Below, piece by piece: positions 27,140 through 37,552 of a DNA stretch of 64,000 bases. Within the stretch, counting starts at the first letter, position 1. Each line of letters starts with the position of its first letter. Made by a program: the position numbers and the translations under genes. Below the pieces are notes generated by a model, which made no database searches, had not been told where the DNA came from, and worked only from the letters and a program-made list of their open reading frames with translations. Source of the stretch: Marinobacter sp. SS21 (GTDB taxonomy: Bacteria > Pseudomonadota > Gammaproteobacteria > Pseudomonadales > Oleiphilaceae); the NCBI RefSeq assembly GCF_028369065.1, contig NZ_JAQNDA010000007.1, forward strand, positions 124,001 through 188,000. The letters run 5' to 3'.

Positions 27140-28522
27140 TCACTCTCCGGCCACGCCTCCCTGGGTCAGTTTCAACGGATCCAGGAGGTGCTCCAGACGA
27201 TCCCGCCCCAGCCCGCAGCGCTCATCCGCCACATCAATGATTGACCGACCGGAGCGGTAAGCCTCCTTGGCAATCTCCGCCGCCAGCTCATAGCCGATTT
27301 CCGGGTTGAGGGCGGTCACCAGTACCGGGTTCTTGCCCACCGCCTCATCCAGAATCTGGGTATTGACGGTGAACCCCCGGATCACCTTGTCCGCCAGTGT
27401 GGTGGCCGCATTGGCCAACAGGTTGATCATATCCAGCAGGTTCGCTCCCACTAATGGCAGCATGACGTTGAGCTGAAAGTTGCCCGACTGTCCCGCCAAC
27501 GCCACCGCGCTGTCCAGGCCCATGACCTGGGCCGCCACCATGGCGACGGCCTCGGGAATCACCGGATTCACCTTGCCGGGCATGATGCTGCTGCCCGGTT
27601 GCAGCGCCGGCAGGCTGATCTCCGCCAGACCATGAATCGGTCCACTGTTCATCCAGCGCAGATCGTTGGCGATCTTGGTCATGACCACGGCCACGCCACG
27701 CAGTTGGGCCGACAGATGCAGCGGCGCGTCCACCGCGCTCTGGGCGACGAACTTGTGCTCCAAAGGGGTAAAGGAGAAACCGGTCGCGGTGTGCAGAAAC
27801 CGACTGAACTGCTCCGGAAACTCGGTCATCGCATTGACACCGGTGCCCACGGCAGTGCCGCCCTGAGGTAGCGCCAACAATTCCTCAATGGCACGCTCCA
27901 GCCGCTGTTCAGCCGCTGAGAGCTGTTCCCGCCAGGTCCGCAGCTCCTGCCCCAGGGTCACCGGCATGGCGTCCATCAGGTGAGTACGGCCGGTCTTCAC
28001 CTGTTGGGCGTAGGTGGCTTCGCGCTCGTAGATCATCCCCCGCAGGTGGGACAGCGCCGGCAGTAACTGCAGTTGGACCTGAGTCACTGCACTGAGGTGA
28101 ATGGCGGTGGGGATCACATCGTTGGAGCTTTGGCTCATGTTGACGTGATCGTTCGGATGCACGTCCTGACCCTTGGCTCGAGCCAGGTTGGCGAGCACTT
28201 CGTTGACGTTCATGTTGGTGCTGGTGCCAGATCCGGTCTGGTAACGGTCAACCGGAAACTGGTCGGCGTGTTGCCCCTCCAGCACTTCGTCACAGGCCTC
28301 CAGAATGGCGTCCCGCACCTCAACAGCCAGCAACCCCAAACTGGTATTGGCTTCCGCCGCCGCCCGTTTGATCTGCACCACCGCCCAGATGAAGGCCGCC
28401 GGCATGGGCTGGCCGCTGATGGGAAAGTTTTCCACCGCCCGTTGGGTCTGGGCCGCCCACAGGGCCGTCGACGGAACCTGCACCTCGCCCAGACTGTCCG
28501 CCTCGGTTCTGTACTCAGTCAT
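27140..28522 (-). CDS. fumC: Class II fumarate hydratase
   Basis: Iron-independent fumarase interconverting fumarate and malate in the TCA cycle, homotetramer. The 460-residue protein has normal length and all superfamily signatures: TGSGTSTNMNVNEV, NMSQSSNDVIPT, KTGRTHLMDA and the active-site loop GSSIMPGKVNP. Product malate is the substrate of the mqo enzyme about 6 kb upstream. Start ATG 28522 (MTEYRTEADSLGEVQVP) is the usual family start, preceded by AGGGAGG. Confidence 0.97.
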   Translation of the reverse strand: MTEYRTEADSLGEVQVPSTALWAAQTQRAVENFPISGQPMPAAFIWAVVQIKRAAAEANTSLGLLAVEVRDAILEACDEVLEGQHADQFPVDRYQTGSGTSTNMNVNEVLANLARAKGQDVHPNDHVNMSQSSNDVIPTAIHLSAVTQVQLQLLPALSHLRGMIYEREATYAQQVKTGRTHLMDAMPVTLGQELRTWREQLSAAEQRLERAIEELLALPQGGTAVGTGVNAMTEFPEQFSRFLHTATGFSFTPLEHKFVAQSAVDAPLHLSAQLRGVAVVMTKIANDLRWMNSGPIHGLAEISLPALQPGSSIMPGKVNPVIPEAVAMVAAQVMGLDSAVALAGQSGNFQLNVMLPLVGANLLDMINLLANAATTLADKVIRGFTVNTQILDEAVGKNPVLVTALNPEIGYELAAEIAKEAYRSGRSIIDVADERCGLGRDRLEHLLDPLKLTQGGVAGE

Positions 28523-28571
28523 GACAACCTCCCTTCGGCCACCGTCATCCAGTGCCCGCCCGCGACGAGCG

Positions 28572-28844
28572 CTAGTGCTTCAGCCGGACGTGGTCACAGA
28601 TTCCAGTGATCTGTTCGAAATTGAAGATCAGGGTATGCACGGTATTGGTGTAGGAATCATGCAGGTGAAACTTATAACGTTTCTGGGGCTCACCCTGTAA
28701 GAAGGCATCGTATTCCCGCACCAGCTCGCGGACGTCGCCGCCGGAGTCGCGAGTCCAGGTCGCGTTGAACGGCCCCAGTACGGCTCCGCCGGCGAGGCAG
28801 ACCGTCACTTCATGATTGGTCAGCGCGTTTTCCGAATTCTGCAT
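28572..28844 (-). CDS. Small protein of unknown function
   Basis: A 90-residue acidic soluble protein with no signal peptide, no membrane segment and no recognised domain. Start ATG 28844 has a strong GGAGGGG eight bases upstream, which supports its being a real gene. It contains RELVREYDAFLQ and a conserved-looking KRYKFHLHDSYTNT stretch. It lies between fumC and the ErcS-like kinase on the same strand, about 50 and 100 bases away respectively. Confidence 0.65.
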   Translation of the reverse strand: MQNSENALTNHEVTVCLAGGAVLGPFNATWTRDSGGDVRELVREYDAFLQGEPQKRYKFHLHDSYTNTVHTLIFNFEQITGICDHVRLKH

Positions 28845-28946
28845 TGCACACCCCTCCAAAAAAAAAAGACTCAATAGGCACCGCCGGAGAACGACGAAAG
28901 TCCCCGTGGTTTCTACAGTGTAGGCCAGAATTCTGGAGAGGAATCC

Positions 28947-30710
28947 TTATTCCGCCGCAACCGGCGAGGAAAGCAGGCTGGTGAGTAGCGCCCGCAACCG
29001 GTTGGGTTTGACCGGCTTATTCAGCACCGGCAGATACTGGGTCTGGAACAATCGCCGCGACTGGTCGCTGCGATCGGCGGTCACAATGGCGGCGGGAATG
29101 TCGGCGTGAAAATGACGACGCAGGGCATAGATGGCTTCACAGCCGGTCCGCCCGTCATCCAGGTGAAAGTCCGCCAGAATCGCATCCGGCACTCGGTCGA
29201 AGCCCACCCCGGAGCGCAGCACACTGTCGGCGCCGGTGCCGCAGACCACTCGACAGCCCCAGCGTTCCAACAGCGCACGCATGCTGGCGAGAATGTCAGG
29301 CTCGTTATCGATCACCACCACCAAGGCGTCTTGCAGGGAATCGGTGACGGCGGCGACCGCCGGTTCGACGGCACGACTGCTCAATCCGACGTCCCAGTCC
29401 ACCAGGGGCAACGTCAGGGTAAACCGTGAGCCCTTGCCGGGCACCGACCGAACATCCACTGGCGACGCCAGTACCCGGGCCATGCGCTCGACAATGGCCA
29501 GACCGAGCCCAACACCACGCTTGCCGCTCGCATTGTGGGGCGACAGCTGGTGAAACTCGGCAAAGATGTCCTGGAGTTTGTCTTCCGCAATACCAATGCC
29601 GGTGTCCCAGATCTCGATGGTCAGCGACGAGCGCCGCGGCCGCATCGCCAGCAGCACCCGACCCGCGTCGGTATATCGGAAAGCGTTGCTGAGCAGATTG
29701 CGCAAGATGCGGGAGAGCATGCGGGGGTCGGTATGAACCGTGGCGGCTCGCGACCGGACCCGGAACCCGATACCGGCGTCCCGCGCCACCGGTTCGAATT
29801 CCTCGCCCAGGGCCGTGACCAACTCGCCGACATCGACGTACACCAGATCCGGTTTCATGGCCTGCTGGTCGAGTTTGGAGATATCCAGCAGGTCCGCCAG
29901 CAAGTCCTCGGTACTCTCCAGAGCCCGGTGGACCCGCTCCACCATATGGGCATCCTTGTCCGGCAAGCGGCTGTCCTGCAACGTCGACACCAACAGCCGG
30001 GCAGCGTTCAGGGGTTGCAGCAGGTCGTGGCTGGCGGCCGCCAGGTACTTGTCTTTGCTGCGATTGGCCTCCTTGGCCGCTTCCACCGCGATCACCAGCT
30101 CCTGCTCAACCTTCTCCCGTTCGGCAATCTGGTGGCGCAGGCCCTCGTTGGCGGCCTTCAGCGCCTGGGTCCGCTCATCCACCCGTTGTTCAAGCTCGGT
30201 GTTCAGCTGCTCCAGGCGCTTGCGGGCGTCGACCCGGTCGGTAATGTCGAGCACGAACGCCTCGACCACTTCGGCGCCCAGATCCGGTCTCCGCAGCAGC
30301 GTGATGGCAACATCCACCGGCTCGCCATCGGCCCGACGTAACCGCGTCTCCCGGGCAATCACCCGGCCGAAATCCAGCATCTCCTGGCGCAGGCCGTCGA
30401 ATTCGCCGATGGTATAAAACAGCTGTTCCCGCAGTCGGCGCACCCGCTTGCGCAGATCCTCCGGGCTGACGTAGCCGCACAGCGACGCCATCGCCGGATT
30501 CAGGGCGAGGAACCCCCCTTTGAGGTCACCCTGGAAGATCCCGTGCAGCGCGTTTTCAAACAGCCACTTGTAGCGATTACGCTCCGCCTCCAGCTCCTCG
30601 ACGCGCTCCTGCAGTTCCGGGTAATAGTTCTTGCGAACCGACTGGCTCCCCAAGCCCAACAGGTCGTCGACGTCGTAGCCCCCGGGGCGCGGATCAGAGT
30701 GCTTCTTCAT
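28947..30710 (-). CDS. ercS: Hybrid sensor histidine kinase, ErcS/NahK-like
   Basis: A 587-residue soluble kinase. Domains in order: coiled coil (about 30–50), PAS (WLFENALHGIFQGD, about 50–160), a second coiled coil, HisKA with the phospho-His in AAASHDLLQPLNA (about 233), HATPase (NLLSNAFRYT, WDTGIGI, GVGLGLAIV) and a C-terminal receiver with Asp in LADFHLDDG (about 520). Adjacent downstream of ercA as in P. aeruginosa, where ErcS takes part in control of ethanol oxidation. ATG 30710 is preferred; ATG 30725 is in frame. The start overlaps the ercA stop by 17 bases. The partial kinase at the right edge is a relative. Confidence 0.87.
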   Translation of the reverse strand: MKKHSDPRPGGYDVDDLLGLGSQSVRKNYYPELQERVEELEAERNRYKWLFENALHGIFQGDLKGGFLALNPAMASLCGYVSPEDLRKRVRRLREQLFYTIGEFDGLRQEMLDFGRVIARETRLRRADGEPVDVAITLLRRPDLGAEVVEAFVLDITDRVDARKRLEQLNTELEQRVDERTQALKAANEGLRHQIAEREKVEQELVIAVEAAKEANRSKDKYLAAASHDLLQPLNAARLLVSTLQDSRLPDKDAHMVERVHRALESTEDLLADLLDISKLDQQAMKPDLVYVDVGELVTALGEEFEPVARDAGIGFRVRSRAATVHTDPRMLSRILRNLLSNAFRYTDAGRVLLAMRPRRSSLTIEIWDTGIGIAEDKLQDIFAEFHQLSPHNASGKRGVGLGLAIVERMARVLASPVDVRSVPGKGSRFTLTLPLVDWDVGLSSRAVEPAVAAVTDSLQDALVVVIDNEPDILASMRALLERWGCRVVCGTGADSVLRSGVGFDRVPDAILADFHLDDGRTGCEAIYALRRHFHADIPAAIVTADRSDQSRRLFQTQYLPVLNKPVKPNRLRALLTSLLSSPVAAE

Positions 30711-31857
30711 AGACCACTTCAACATCCCGCTGGCACGATTCGCGAGGGTTGGTCAGGATGCACGGGTCCTGCATGGCGAAGCGGGACAGCTGGGGAATAT
30801 CCGAACTGGTCACGCCGAGCGCAGCCAGATGGCTCTCCAGCTTCACCGCCCGTTTCAGCACGACAATCCGCGCCATCAAGCGTTTCCTGACCTCCGCTGG
30901 CAGCATGCCACGGGTATCAATGCCCATGGCTTCGGCGATGTGCTTGAAGCGTTCCGGGGCCGACGAAAAGTTGTACGCCACCACATGCTCCAGCAACAAC
31001 GAGTTGCACAGCCCATGGGGCAGGTCCAGGTAGCCGCCCAGGCTGTGGGACATGGCATGGACCGCGCCGAGAATGGCGTTGGAGAACGCCAGCCCGGCCT
31101 GCATCGAGGCCAGCATGATGTGTTCCCGCAGCTGGCTGTCGTCCGGCGCCCGCAACAGCGGTTCCAGGTAGCGGTTGATCAGGCGGATCGCCTCCAGGGC
31201 GTGGCTGTCGGTCAGCGGACCGCTGCCGGTGGACACATAAGCCTCGATGGCGTGCACCAGCGCATCGATGCCGGTGCAGGCAGTGAGGAAGTCATCCATG
31301 GTCTGGGTCACTTCCGGATCGATCAGTGACACATCCGGAACCACCGCCTTGCTGATGATGGAAAACTTGAACCGTCGCTGGGGGTCGGAAATGATCGCAA
31401 ACTGGGAGACGTCGGCGGAGGTGCCGGCGGTGGTGGGAATCAGGATCAGTGGCGGCGATGGCAGCCTCAGGGTGTCTACCCCCTCGAATTCCAGGATGTG
31501 CCGGTCATGGGCGATGACAATACCGATGCCCTTGGCGCAATCCATCGGGCTGCCGCCGCCGACTGCCACAATGACGTCGCAATGCCCGGAGCGGTAGAGT
31601 TCCGCGCCGGTCATCACCTCTTCGGCGCGGGGGTTCGCGGAAACGCCGGTGAACACGGTACACGCCAGCCCCTCCTCGCGCAGGCGCTGTTCGATGTCCG
31701 CCACCCAGCCGGCGGCCGCGACACCGGGATCGGAAACCAGAAACACATGACGGGCGCCGTAGTTACTGGCGAAATTGGCCACAGACTTGCGAGCACCGGC
31801 TCCGAAAACGATTTCCGGTGCGACAAATTTGCGCAGTGTCGATACATCGTGACTCAT
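30694..31857 (-). CDS. ercA: Iron-containing alcohol dehydrogenase ErcA
   Basis: Group III (Fe-type) alcohol dehydrogenase of 387 residues. NAD-binding elements VGGGSPMDCAKGIG and PTTAGTSADVSQF are followed by metal-ligand regions with His residues in GLAFSNAILGAVHAMSHSLG and DLPHGLCNSLLLEHV. In pseudomonads ErcA lies between pqqH and ercS and affects regulation of the ethanol oxidation system rather than bulk catabolism; that role is transferred here from the identical gene order. Start ATG 31857 matches MSHDVSTLRKFVAPEIVFG. Confidence 0.9.
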   Translation of the reverse strand: MSHDVSTLRKFVAPEIVFGAGARKSVANFASNYGARHVFLVSDPGVAAAGWVADIEQRLREEGLACTVFTGVSANPRAEEVMTGAELYRSGHCDVIVAVGGGSPMDCAKGIGIVIAHDRHILEFEGVDTLRLPSPPLILIPTTAGTSADVSQFAIISDPQRRFKFSIISKAVVPDVSLIDPEVTQTMDDFLTACTGIDALVHAIEAYVSTGSGPLTDSHALEAIRLINRYLEPLLRAPDDSQLREHIMLASMQAGLAFSNAILGAVHAMSHSLGGYLDLPHGLCNSLLLEHVVAYNFSSAPERFKHIAEAMGIDTRGMLPAEVRKRLMARIVVLKRAVKLESHLAALGVTSSDIPQLSRFAMQDPCILTNPRESCQRDVEVVYEEAL

Positions 31858-31897
31858 GGGCGCTCTCGCTGCTTTTTATTATTGTGGTTTGCGTACT

Positions 31898-32013
31898 ACG
31901 GTGTACTACTTACTGAGCACTACTTACCTGTGTACGACTTACTTGTGTACGACTTACCTGTGTACGACTTACCTGTGTACGACTTATCTGTGTACGACTT
32001 ATTTGTGTACTAC
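31898..32013. repeat. 15-bp minisatellite (VNTR-like), about 7 units
   Basis: Unit CGACTTACCTGTGTA repeated head to tail with few mismatches (positions with C/T variation), with degenerate units on the left. It fills the gap between the S9 peptidase gene and ercA. Near-identity of the units suggests recent expansion and possible copy-number variation between strains. Confidence 0.9.
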
Positions 32014-32055
32014 GCGCGCCTTTCCCTGGCGGCACTGCCATTTATTTTCCAGAGT

Positions 32056-33939
32056 TTAACCCAAGTTGTTCGGCGCTTCATCGGGGTGCATAGACTGTTG
32101 CCGGTAAAATTCTAACAGCGCCGCCAGCATAGCGGATTGATTGCGCTGCTGACGAAAGCCATGGCCTTCCTCCGGGTAGACCTGCACCGGTGCCGCCACG
32201 CCGGCTTGCGCCATGGCCGCCACCATGCGTTCGGTCTGCTCCGGCACCACCACCGTATCCTGCCCGCCCTGAAAGAACGCCACCGGCCCGCACATGCGTT
32301 TGGCCTGCAGCACGGGCGTGCGCGCCAACCAGCGCTCCCGGTATTGCTGCGGCTCCCCCAACAGCCAATCGAGGTAGCCGGATTCAAAGCGGTGGGTCTG
32401 CTGCCGCAATCGAGCGGGATCGCTGACCCCGAAGATACTGGCCCCGGCGCGAAACTGATTGCCCGCCGCCATCGCCAGCAGGGCGGTGAAACCACCGGCG
32501 CTACGCCCCTGGATAAACAGGCGACGGCCGTCCGCCAGGCCCTGCGCCACCAAGTAACGGGCGGCGGCACCAACGTCTGCCACATCGCTCGCCCCCCACT
32601 GCCCCGCCAGCGCCAGTCGAAACGCCCGCCCTGCCCCGGTACTGCCCCGGTAGTTCACCTCCGCGACGGCGAAGCCGTGCTGACACCAGAACTGCACCTG
32701 GGCATTGAACACCGGGTACGCCGCCGATGTAGGCCCGCCATGTACATTGACAATCAACGGCGGGAGCCCCGACTGGGTGCGGTCGCTGGGGGCATAGTAG
32801 AAACCGCTGACCGGCGCAGAAAGGTCGGTGGACGCCGCCGGTAGCCGGAACCGCTGCGGCAGGCTGACCTGGCCGGGCGCCAGCAGGCGCTCGCCACCGG
32901 CCAGCACAGCAAGGCCGTCCGTCGACTCGAGGTCCAAGCGCACGACACTGACGGCGGCATCGGCCCGGCTGGCCAGACCATACAACTGGCCGCGGTAGAC
33001 CTGCAGGCTGCGAAAATCGGTGTAGTCCGCTCCCACTTGCCGTGGCTGCGCTCCCGCCTGGCGGCATAGCCATAACTCACCCTGCCCCTGGCGGTAACAG
33101 ACCCGGGCCCAGCCACCCTCCGGCAGCGCCTGGTGGTGAGCCTCCGCCAGCTGCCAGGGGGCATTGGCGTGGTCCAGCGCCTGGCCTGCCAGCGCGGTCC
33201 AGCACGGCGCATCGAGGCCGTCCACCCGATAGGGCTGCCACCAACCCCGATGATCGGAGAGTACACAGAGCCGGTCGCCGGCAAAGCTCGGCTGTTGTAC
33301 CGATGCCGGCTGCGGCGACGGCACCGGCCTGGCCTGACGCAACGGACCGCCGGGACTCAGCGCCGCAGTCCACAGCGTGGATTCCTGCCAGGGCATGGCC
33401 GGCAACGTCCAGCTGACCCAGGCGATGCGTCGGCCATCCGCTGAGACTGCCGGGGCACTGTAGAAATCAGCCCCGGCATGCAACACCGTGATACGACCAT
33501 CCTGGGTCACCGCCACCAGCTCCTGATCCGGCCGCTGGCCTGCCGCGTCCGGCCATTCCCGCACGGCCAGAATCCGGGCTCCGGCGACATCCGCCACCAA
33601 GCCCCCATAGCGTGCGCCCTCGGTTCGGGTCAACGGCGCGACGCCACCGGTTTCCGGGTCGATGCGATCAATCTGTTGCGTCTCGGCATTAACGCCGTAC
33701 ACCAGCGTGTCGAAGGCACACATGGCACCGCCGCCGTAGCCATTGACCCGTGAACGCAGGCCGTAACCGGCCGGGGTCAGGCAGCGGGCATCGCTGTGCA
33801 GGTAGCGCCAGAGTCCGCAGGCACCGGTGCGCGGATCCAGCTGCAGCCAGAACAGCCCGGCGGCACTGGCGCGCAGGGTTTCACGCTCCAGCTGGGCAGC
33901 CGCAGCGCTCTGCGGCGTCAGGACGGCGACGCTATCCAC
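32056..33939 (-). CDS. S9 prolyl-oligopeptidase-family peptidase, PqqH-like
   Basis: A 627-residue enzyme with an N-terminal beta-propeller (about 1–370) and a C-terminal alpha/beta-hydrolase. The hydrolase shows [13 protein letters not shown], the nucleophile elbow [13 protein letters not shown] (Ser about 475), GGQDTVV (Asp) and EGHGF (catalytic His). Its place directly after pqqE matches pqqH of P. aeruginosa, so a role in PQQ maturation or turnover, perhaps of PqqA-derived peptides, is inferred. No dedicated PqqF/PqqG protease is seen in the window. The start overlaps the pqqE stop by 8 bases. Confidence 0.85.
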   Translation of the reverse strand: MDSVAVLTPQSAAAAQLERETLRASAAGLFWLQLDPRTGACGLWRYLHSDARCLTPAGYGLRSRVNGYGGGAMCAFDTLVYGVNAETQQIDRIDPETGGVAPLTRTEGARYGGLVADVAGARILAVREWPDAAGQRPDQELVAVTQDGRITVLHAGADFYSAPAVSADGRRIAWVSWTLPAMPWQESTLWTAALSPGGPLRQARPVPSPQPASVQQPSFAGDRLCVLSDHRGWWQPYRVDGLDAPCWTALAGQALDHANAPWQLAEAHHQALPEGGWARVCYRQGQGELWLCRQAGAQPRQVGADYTDFRSLQVYRGQLYGLASRADAAVSVVRLDLESTDGLAVLAGGERLLAPGQVSLPQRFRLPAASTDLSAPVSGFYYAPSDRTQSGLPPLIVNVHGGPTSAAYPVFNAQVQFWCQHGFAVAEVNYRGSTGAGRAFRLALAGQWGASDVADVGAAARYLVAQGLADGRRLFIQGRSAGGFTALLAMAAGNQFRAGASIFGVSDPARLRQQTHRFESGYLDWLLGEPQQYRERWLARTPVLQAKRMCGPVAFFQGGQDTVVVPEQTERMVAAMAQAGVAAPVQVYPEEGHGFRQQRNQSAMLAALLEFYRQQSMHPDEAPNNLG

Positions 33940-35077
33940 TGCGATAAAACAGACGCGAGTTGCTGGTGTTTCGATAGGTCAGGCTCTCCAGCCCTGCGCT
34001 GGCGTGGTCCGCCGCCCGCCTGGCCGCCAGGATGCGGTCGTGGTGAGGGGATTTGTCGCAGACCGGATCGGCGTTGTCGGCATTGCCGGTCAGCAGATAG
34101 GCCTGGCAGCGGCAGCCGCCGAAATCCTTGCCCTTTTCGTCGCAGGAGCGGCAGGGTTCCGGCATCCAGCTGTCACCGCGATAATGGTTGAAACCGGGGC
34201 TGTCGTACCAGATCTGCCGCAGCGACTCGTCGCGGACGTTGGGAAAGTCGATGGGCAACAGGCGCGCGCTGTGGCAGGGCAAGGCCGTGCCGTCCGGCGC
34301 CACCGTCAGAAACAGGCTGCCCCAGCCATTCATGCAGGCCTTGGGGCGTTCTTCGTAATAATCGGGCGTCACGAAGATCAGCTTTATGGCCGAGCCAGCC
34401 GCCGCCAGACGCTGACGCTGCTCGTTGACCTGCTGCTCCGCGGTGGCCAGTTGCTGACGGGAAGGCATCAATCCTTCCCGGTTGTGAAAGGCCCAGCCGT
34501 AGTACTGACAGGTGGCCAGCTCGACGTAGTCGGCCTCCAGTCGCCGACACAGGTCGATGATGTCAGGCATCTGGTGGATGTTGTGCCGATGAATAACGAA
34601 GTTGAGCACCATCGGGTAACCGGCGGCCTTGACCGCACGGGCCATGGCCAGCTTCTGTTCGAACGCCTTGCGGGAGCCCGCCACGGCGTTGTTCAGTTCC
34701 GGGTCGGAGGCCTGGAAACTGACCTGAATATGGTCCAACCCGGCGTCGCGGAACTGGGCGACCTTGGCCTCCGTCAGCCCCAGGCCAGAGGTGATCAGGT
34801 TACTGTAGTAGCCCAGCTGTCGGGCCTCGGCAATCAAATCCGGTAGATCCTGGCGCACCAGCGGCTCACCGCCGGAAAACCCCAGCTGCGCGGCCCCCAT
34901 TTCCCGACCCTGGCGCAACACGCGCAGCCACTGCTCGGTGGTCAATTCCTGTTCCTGCTGGGCATAGTCCAGCGGGTTGGAGCAATAGGGGCACTGCAGT
35001 GGACAGCGGTAGGTCAGTTCCGCCAACAGCCACAGCGGCGGTCCGATCGTAGGCTGATTGCGCGCTGCCGGCGTCAT
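33932..35077 (-). CDS. pqqE: PQQ biosynthesis radical SAM enzyme PqqE
   Basis: Radical SAM enzyme that cross-links Glu and Tyr of PqqA as the first step of PQQ synthesis. The 381 residues contain the SAM cluster motif CPLQCPYC near residue 26, GGEP (about 72) and a SPASM-type C-terminal cysteine set ([22 protein letters not shown] in [10 protein letters not shown]) for auxiliary clusters. The start overlaps the pqqD stop (ATGA), fitting the known PqqD–PqqE partnership. Confidence 0.97.
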   Translation of the reverse strand: MTPAARNQPTIGPPLWLLAELTYRCPLQCPYCSNPLDYAQQEQELTTEQWLRVLRQGREMGAAQLGFSGGEPLVRQDLPDLIAEARQLGYYSNLITSGLGLTEAKVAQFRDAGLDHIQVSFQASDPELNNAVAGSRKAFEQKLAMARAVKAAGYPMVLNFVIHRHNIHQMPDIIDLCRRLEADYVELATCQYYGWAFHNREGLMPSRQQLATAEQQVNEQRQRLAAAGSAIKLIFVTPDYYEERPKACMNGWGSLFLTVAPDGTALPCHSARLLPIDFPNVRDESLRQIWYDSPGFNHYRGDSWMPEPCRSCDEKGKDFGGCRCQAYLLTGNADNADPVCDKSPHHDRILAARRAADHASAGLESLTYRNTSNSRLFYRSG

Positions 35078-35337
35078 GACAGCGCCACCCAGTGCTGCGC
35101 TTCGGCATCCCGCAGGAAACCGGCAACGTCCTCGGCGAGCGAGCCCGCTTCGGGAAACCGCTGTTCCAGCCGATGGACAATCTCCGCCACCGAACGGTCA
35201 CCATCCACCTCCGCCAGGATCGCGCCGGCACTGCCGTTGAGCCGTACCATGCCTTCCGGGTACAACAGCACATAACAATCCTGTGCTGGCTCCCACTGGA
35301 AGCGAAAGCCCGGACGGAACTTCGGCACCCGGTCCAT
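35074..35337 (-). CDS. pqqD: PqqA-binding chaperone PqqD
   Basis: An 87-residue winged-helix peptide chaperone that presents PqqA to PqqE. It starts [19 protein letters not shown] and contains [21 protein letters not shown] and [11 protein letters not shown], all typical of the family. ATG 35337 was chosen because family members begin at this point; its first base is shared with the pqqC stop. Longer in-frame readings lie inside pqqC. Confidence 0.95.
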   Translation of the reverse strand: MDRVPKFRPGFRFQWEPAQDCYVLLYPEGMVRLNGSAGAILAEVDGDRSVAEIVHRLEQRFPEAGSLAEDVAGFLRDAEAQHWVALS

Positions 35338-36098
35338 CACAGTCCCAGTCCCCGGTGCCAGACCGGCTGATCGGTCACGGTATGGTAGGGCGGCGTCTGG
35401 TGCACATACGCCATAGTCAGGGCATCCAACATAGACCATAGGATATCCAGCTTGAATTGGAGTATTTCCAGCGCCCGCTGCTGCTGCGCCGCGGTGATGA
35501 AGTGATCCAGGGTGATGGTCAGGCCATGTTCCACATCCCGTCGCGCCTCGGACAGCCGCTTGCGGAAATAGGTGTAGCCCTCGCTGTCAATCCAGGGGTA
35601 ATGCTGGGGCCAGCTGTCCAGCCGCGACTGGTGAATAGCCGGCGCGAACAGCTCGGTCAGAGACGAACAGGCCGCCTCCTGCCAACTGGCGCGACGGGCG
35701 AAGTTGAGGTAGGCATCCACCGCGAAGCGCACGCCGGGTAGCACGTGGCGCTGGTCGATCACCTCCTCGCGCCTCAGCCCCACCGCCTCCGCCAACGACA
35801 GCCAGGCCTCAATCCCGCCCTGATCGCCGCCGTGGCCGTCGTGATCGAGCACCCGCTGCAGCCACAGCCGGCGCACCTCGGCATCCGCACAGTTGGCCAT
35901 GATGGCGGCATCCTTGCGGGGAATGTTCACCTGGTAGTAATAGCGGTTGGCCACCCAGCCCCGGATTTGCTCCGGCGTACACCGGCCGCTGTACATGGCA
36001 CGGTGGTAGGGGTGATGGATATGGTAGAACTCGCCCTTGGCGCGCAGGGCTCGTTCGAAATTCGCCCGGGTCATTGGGGTCCGTACCGCAACGTTCAT
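35337..36098 (-). CDS. pqqC: Pyrroloquinoline-quinone synthase PqqC
   Basis: Cofactor-free oxidase that performs the final ring closure and eight-electron oxidation to PQQ. The 253 residues are of normal length, with the helical-bundle features [51 protein letters not shown] and [13 protein letters not shown]. It overlaps pqqB by four bases and pqqD by one, so the pqq genes are tightly coupled. Confidence 0.97.
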   Translation of the reverse strand: MNVAVRTPMTRANFERALRAKGEFYHIHHPYHRAMYSGRCTPEQIRGWVANRYYYQVNIPRKDAAIMANCADAEVRRLWLQRVLDHDGHGGDQGGIEAWLSLAEAVGLRREEVIDQRHVLPGVRFAVDAYLNFARRASWQEAACSSLTELFAPAIHQSRLDSWPQHYPWIDSEGYTYFRKRLSEARRDVEHGLTITLDHFITAAQQQRALEILQFKLDILWSMLDALTMAYVHQTPPYHTVTDQPVWHRGLGL

Positions 36099-37024
36099 GG
36101 CGCCTCCACCAGGTCCAGGTGCATGCCGTCCCAGGCCACGTCAATGCCGTGACGTGTCAGCTGGGCCCGCTCCTGCGAATCTTCGTTCAGAATGGGGTTG
36201 GTGTTATTGATGTGGATCAGGATCTTGCGCTTCACGTTCAGACTGTCGAGCACTTCGATCATGCCGCCCGGGCCACTTTGGGCCAGATGTCCCATCTGCT
36301 GACCGGTCTTGCTGCCCACTTCGCAGCGCTGCATTTCATCGTCTTGCCAGACGGTGCCATCCACCAGCAGCACGTCGGCTTTCGCCATCCAGCCGAGGAT
36401 GCGATCGTCCGGCTGGCCCAGTCCGGGTGCATAAAGCAGGCTCGTACCGGTTGTCGAGTCCTCGACAAACAGACCGACGTTATCGCCCGGATGGGGGCTG
36501 TCCCGCCGTGGCGAATAGGGCGGCGCATTGCTCAACAGTGGAATAGCGGTGAAGCGCAGCGACGGCGCACAGTCGATGACGAAGACCTCGTCGTCGTCGC
36601 AGGGCATGGGCCGCCAGTTCAGGCCACCGTTCCAATGGGACAACATGGGGAACAGCGGGAAGCCGGAGCTGAGGTCGTCATGGACCTGCTCGGTGCACCA
36701 GACATCGAAGGGACAGCCCTCACGCAGGGACAGCAGGCCGGTGGTGTGATCCACCTGGCTGTCCATCAGCAGGATGGCGCCGATGCCGGTGTCCCGCACC
36801 CGCCGTGCCGGCTGCATGGGGGCAAAGGCCGCCAGCTGGGCCCGGATATCCGGTGACGCATTGCAGAGGATCCAGCGTTCGCCGTCATCGCTGATGGCAA
36901 TGGACGACTGGGTGCGAGGCGCCGCGCGCAGGGTACCGTTACGCACCCCGGTGCAGTTGCGGCAGTTGCAGTTCCATTGCGGAAAGCCACCGCCAGCGGC
37001 GGATCCCAGAATATGAATTTGCAT
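36095..37024 (-). CDS. pqqB: PQQ biosynthesis hydroxylase PqqB
   Basis: Metallo-beta-lactamase-fold protein that acts as an iron-dependent hydroxylase on the tyrosine-derived part of the PQQ precursor. It has 309 residues with start ATG 37024 ([19 protein letters not shown]). The N-terminal CNCRNC zinc site, the metal-site sequence [19 protein letters not shown] and the C-terminal [11 protein letters not shown] are recognisable. It is separated from pqqA by 53 bases that contain a hairpin. Confidence 0.95.
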   Translation of the reverse strand: MQIHILGSAAGGGFPQWNCNCRNCTGVRNGTLRAAPRTQSSIAISDDGERWILCNASPDIRAQLAAFAPMQPARRVRDTGIGAILLMDSQVDHTTGLLSLREGCPFDVWCTEQVHDDLSSGFPLFPMLSHWNGGLNWRPMPCDDDEVFVIDCAPSLRFTAIPLLSNAPPYSPRRDSPHPGDNVGLFVEDSTTGTSLLYAPGLGQPDDRILGWMAKADVLLVDGTVWQDDEMQRCEVGSKTGQQMGHLAQSGPGGMIEVLDSLNVKRKILIHINNTNPILNEDSQERAQLTRHGIDVAWDGMHLDLVEAP

Positions 37025-37047
37025 CACGGAACTCCAGAAAAAGAGAA

Positions 37048-37070
37048 TGGCCAGACGCTCGGGCTGGCCA
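37048..37070 (-). terminator. Hairpin between pqqA and pqqB
   Basis: TGGCCA at each end of a 23-base segment with a GC-rich loop, just past the pqqA stop. There is no long T-run. It could act as an mRNA-stabilising or partial terminator that raises pqqA expression over the rest. Confidence 0.45.
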
Positions 37071-37077
37071 CCAACTC

Positions 37078-37149
37078 TTAACGATTGGCGAAGTACATGG
37101 TGACTTCAAAGCCAATTCGCAGGTCTTCATACGCTGGTTTGGTCCACAT
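37078..37149 (-). CDS. pqqA: PQQ precursor peptide PqqA
   Basis: The 23-residue ribosomal precursor of [23 protein letters not shown] then ANR. The conserved Glu16 and Tyr20 (E-V-T-M-Y) are the residues fused to make PQQ. AGAAGGAG lies seven bases before the ATG. It is the first gene of the pqq operon. It is too short for routine gene calling. Confidence 0.97.
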   Translation of the reverse strand: MWTKPAYEDLRIGFEVTMYFANR

Positions 37150-37552
37150 GGCGTGTTCTCCTTCTATTGTTGTCGTAAGCAGGATCGGTTAGCGGCTCAG
37201 CCGTTAACACTTCTTAGATGCTAGCGCTCACCTGCAGGGGTCAACATGGTACTTTGGAAGCAATTTTGCCAGTACCAACGACCCCATGGCCGAACCCGGC
37301 GCATTCCGCCGTTGGCCCCTCCCCGATTGAACTCACGGGTGTTTGGGGATACCTTATTCGACTATAGTCATAACCAGACGATATTAAGGAGCCTCCAATT
37401 AACTCCGAATCGTCTCTGCATGGGTGAATTGCCCTCAGGCAAGCCCGTCCAGGCAACGAACGACATCCTAACTACAAATACCCTAAAGGAAATGCGGTGC
37501 CGCCACGGCATTTCCCGATCGATTAGCAGACCAGCAGGACGGTGATGCAGCA
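37150..37552. promoter_or_regulatory. Region between pqqA and the kinase/FHA operon
   Basis: A 403-base non-coding divergent gap. Toward pqqA lies an inverted GTACT...AGTAC pair (37249–37275) similar to sequences before other genes of the alcohol locus. At about 37385–37415 a piece resembling the MITE end (AGGAGCCTCCAATTAACTCC) is found. The operon promoter could not be defined. Confidence 0.5.

Noticed and set aside
31898..32013. Possible CRISPR array
   Set aside because: The 15-bp units are directly abutting with no unique spacers and no cas genes nearby; it is a minisatellite.
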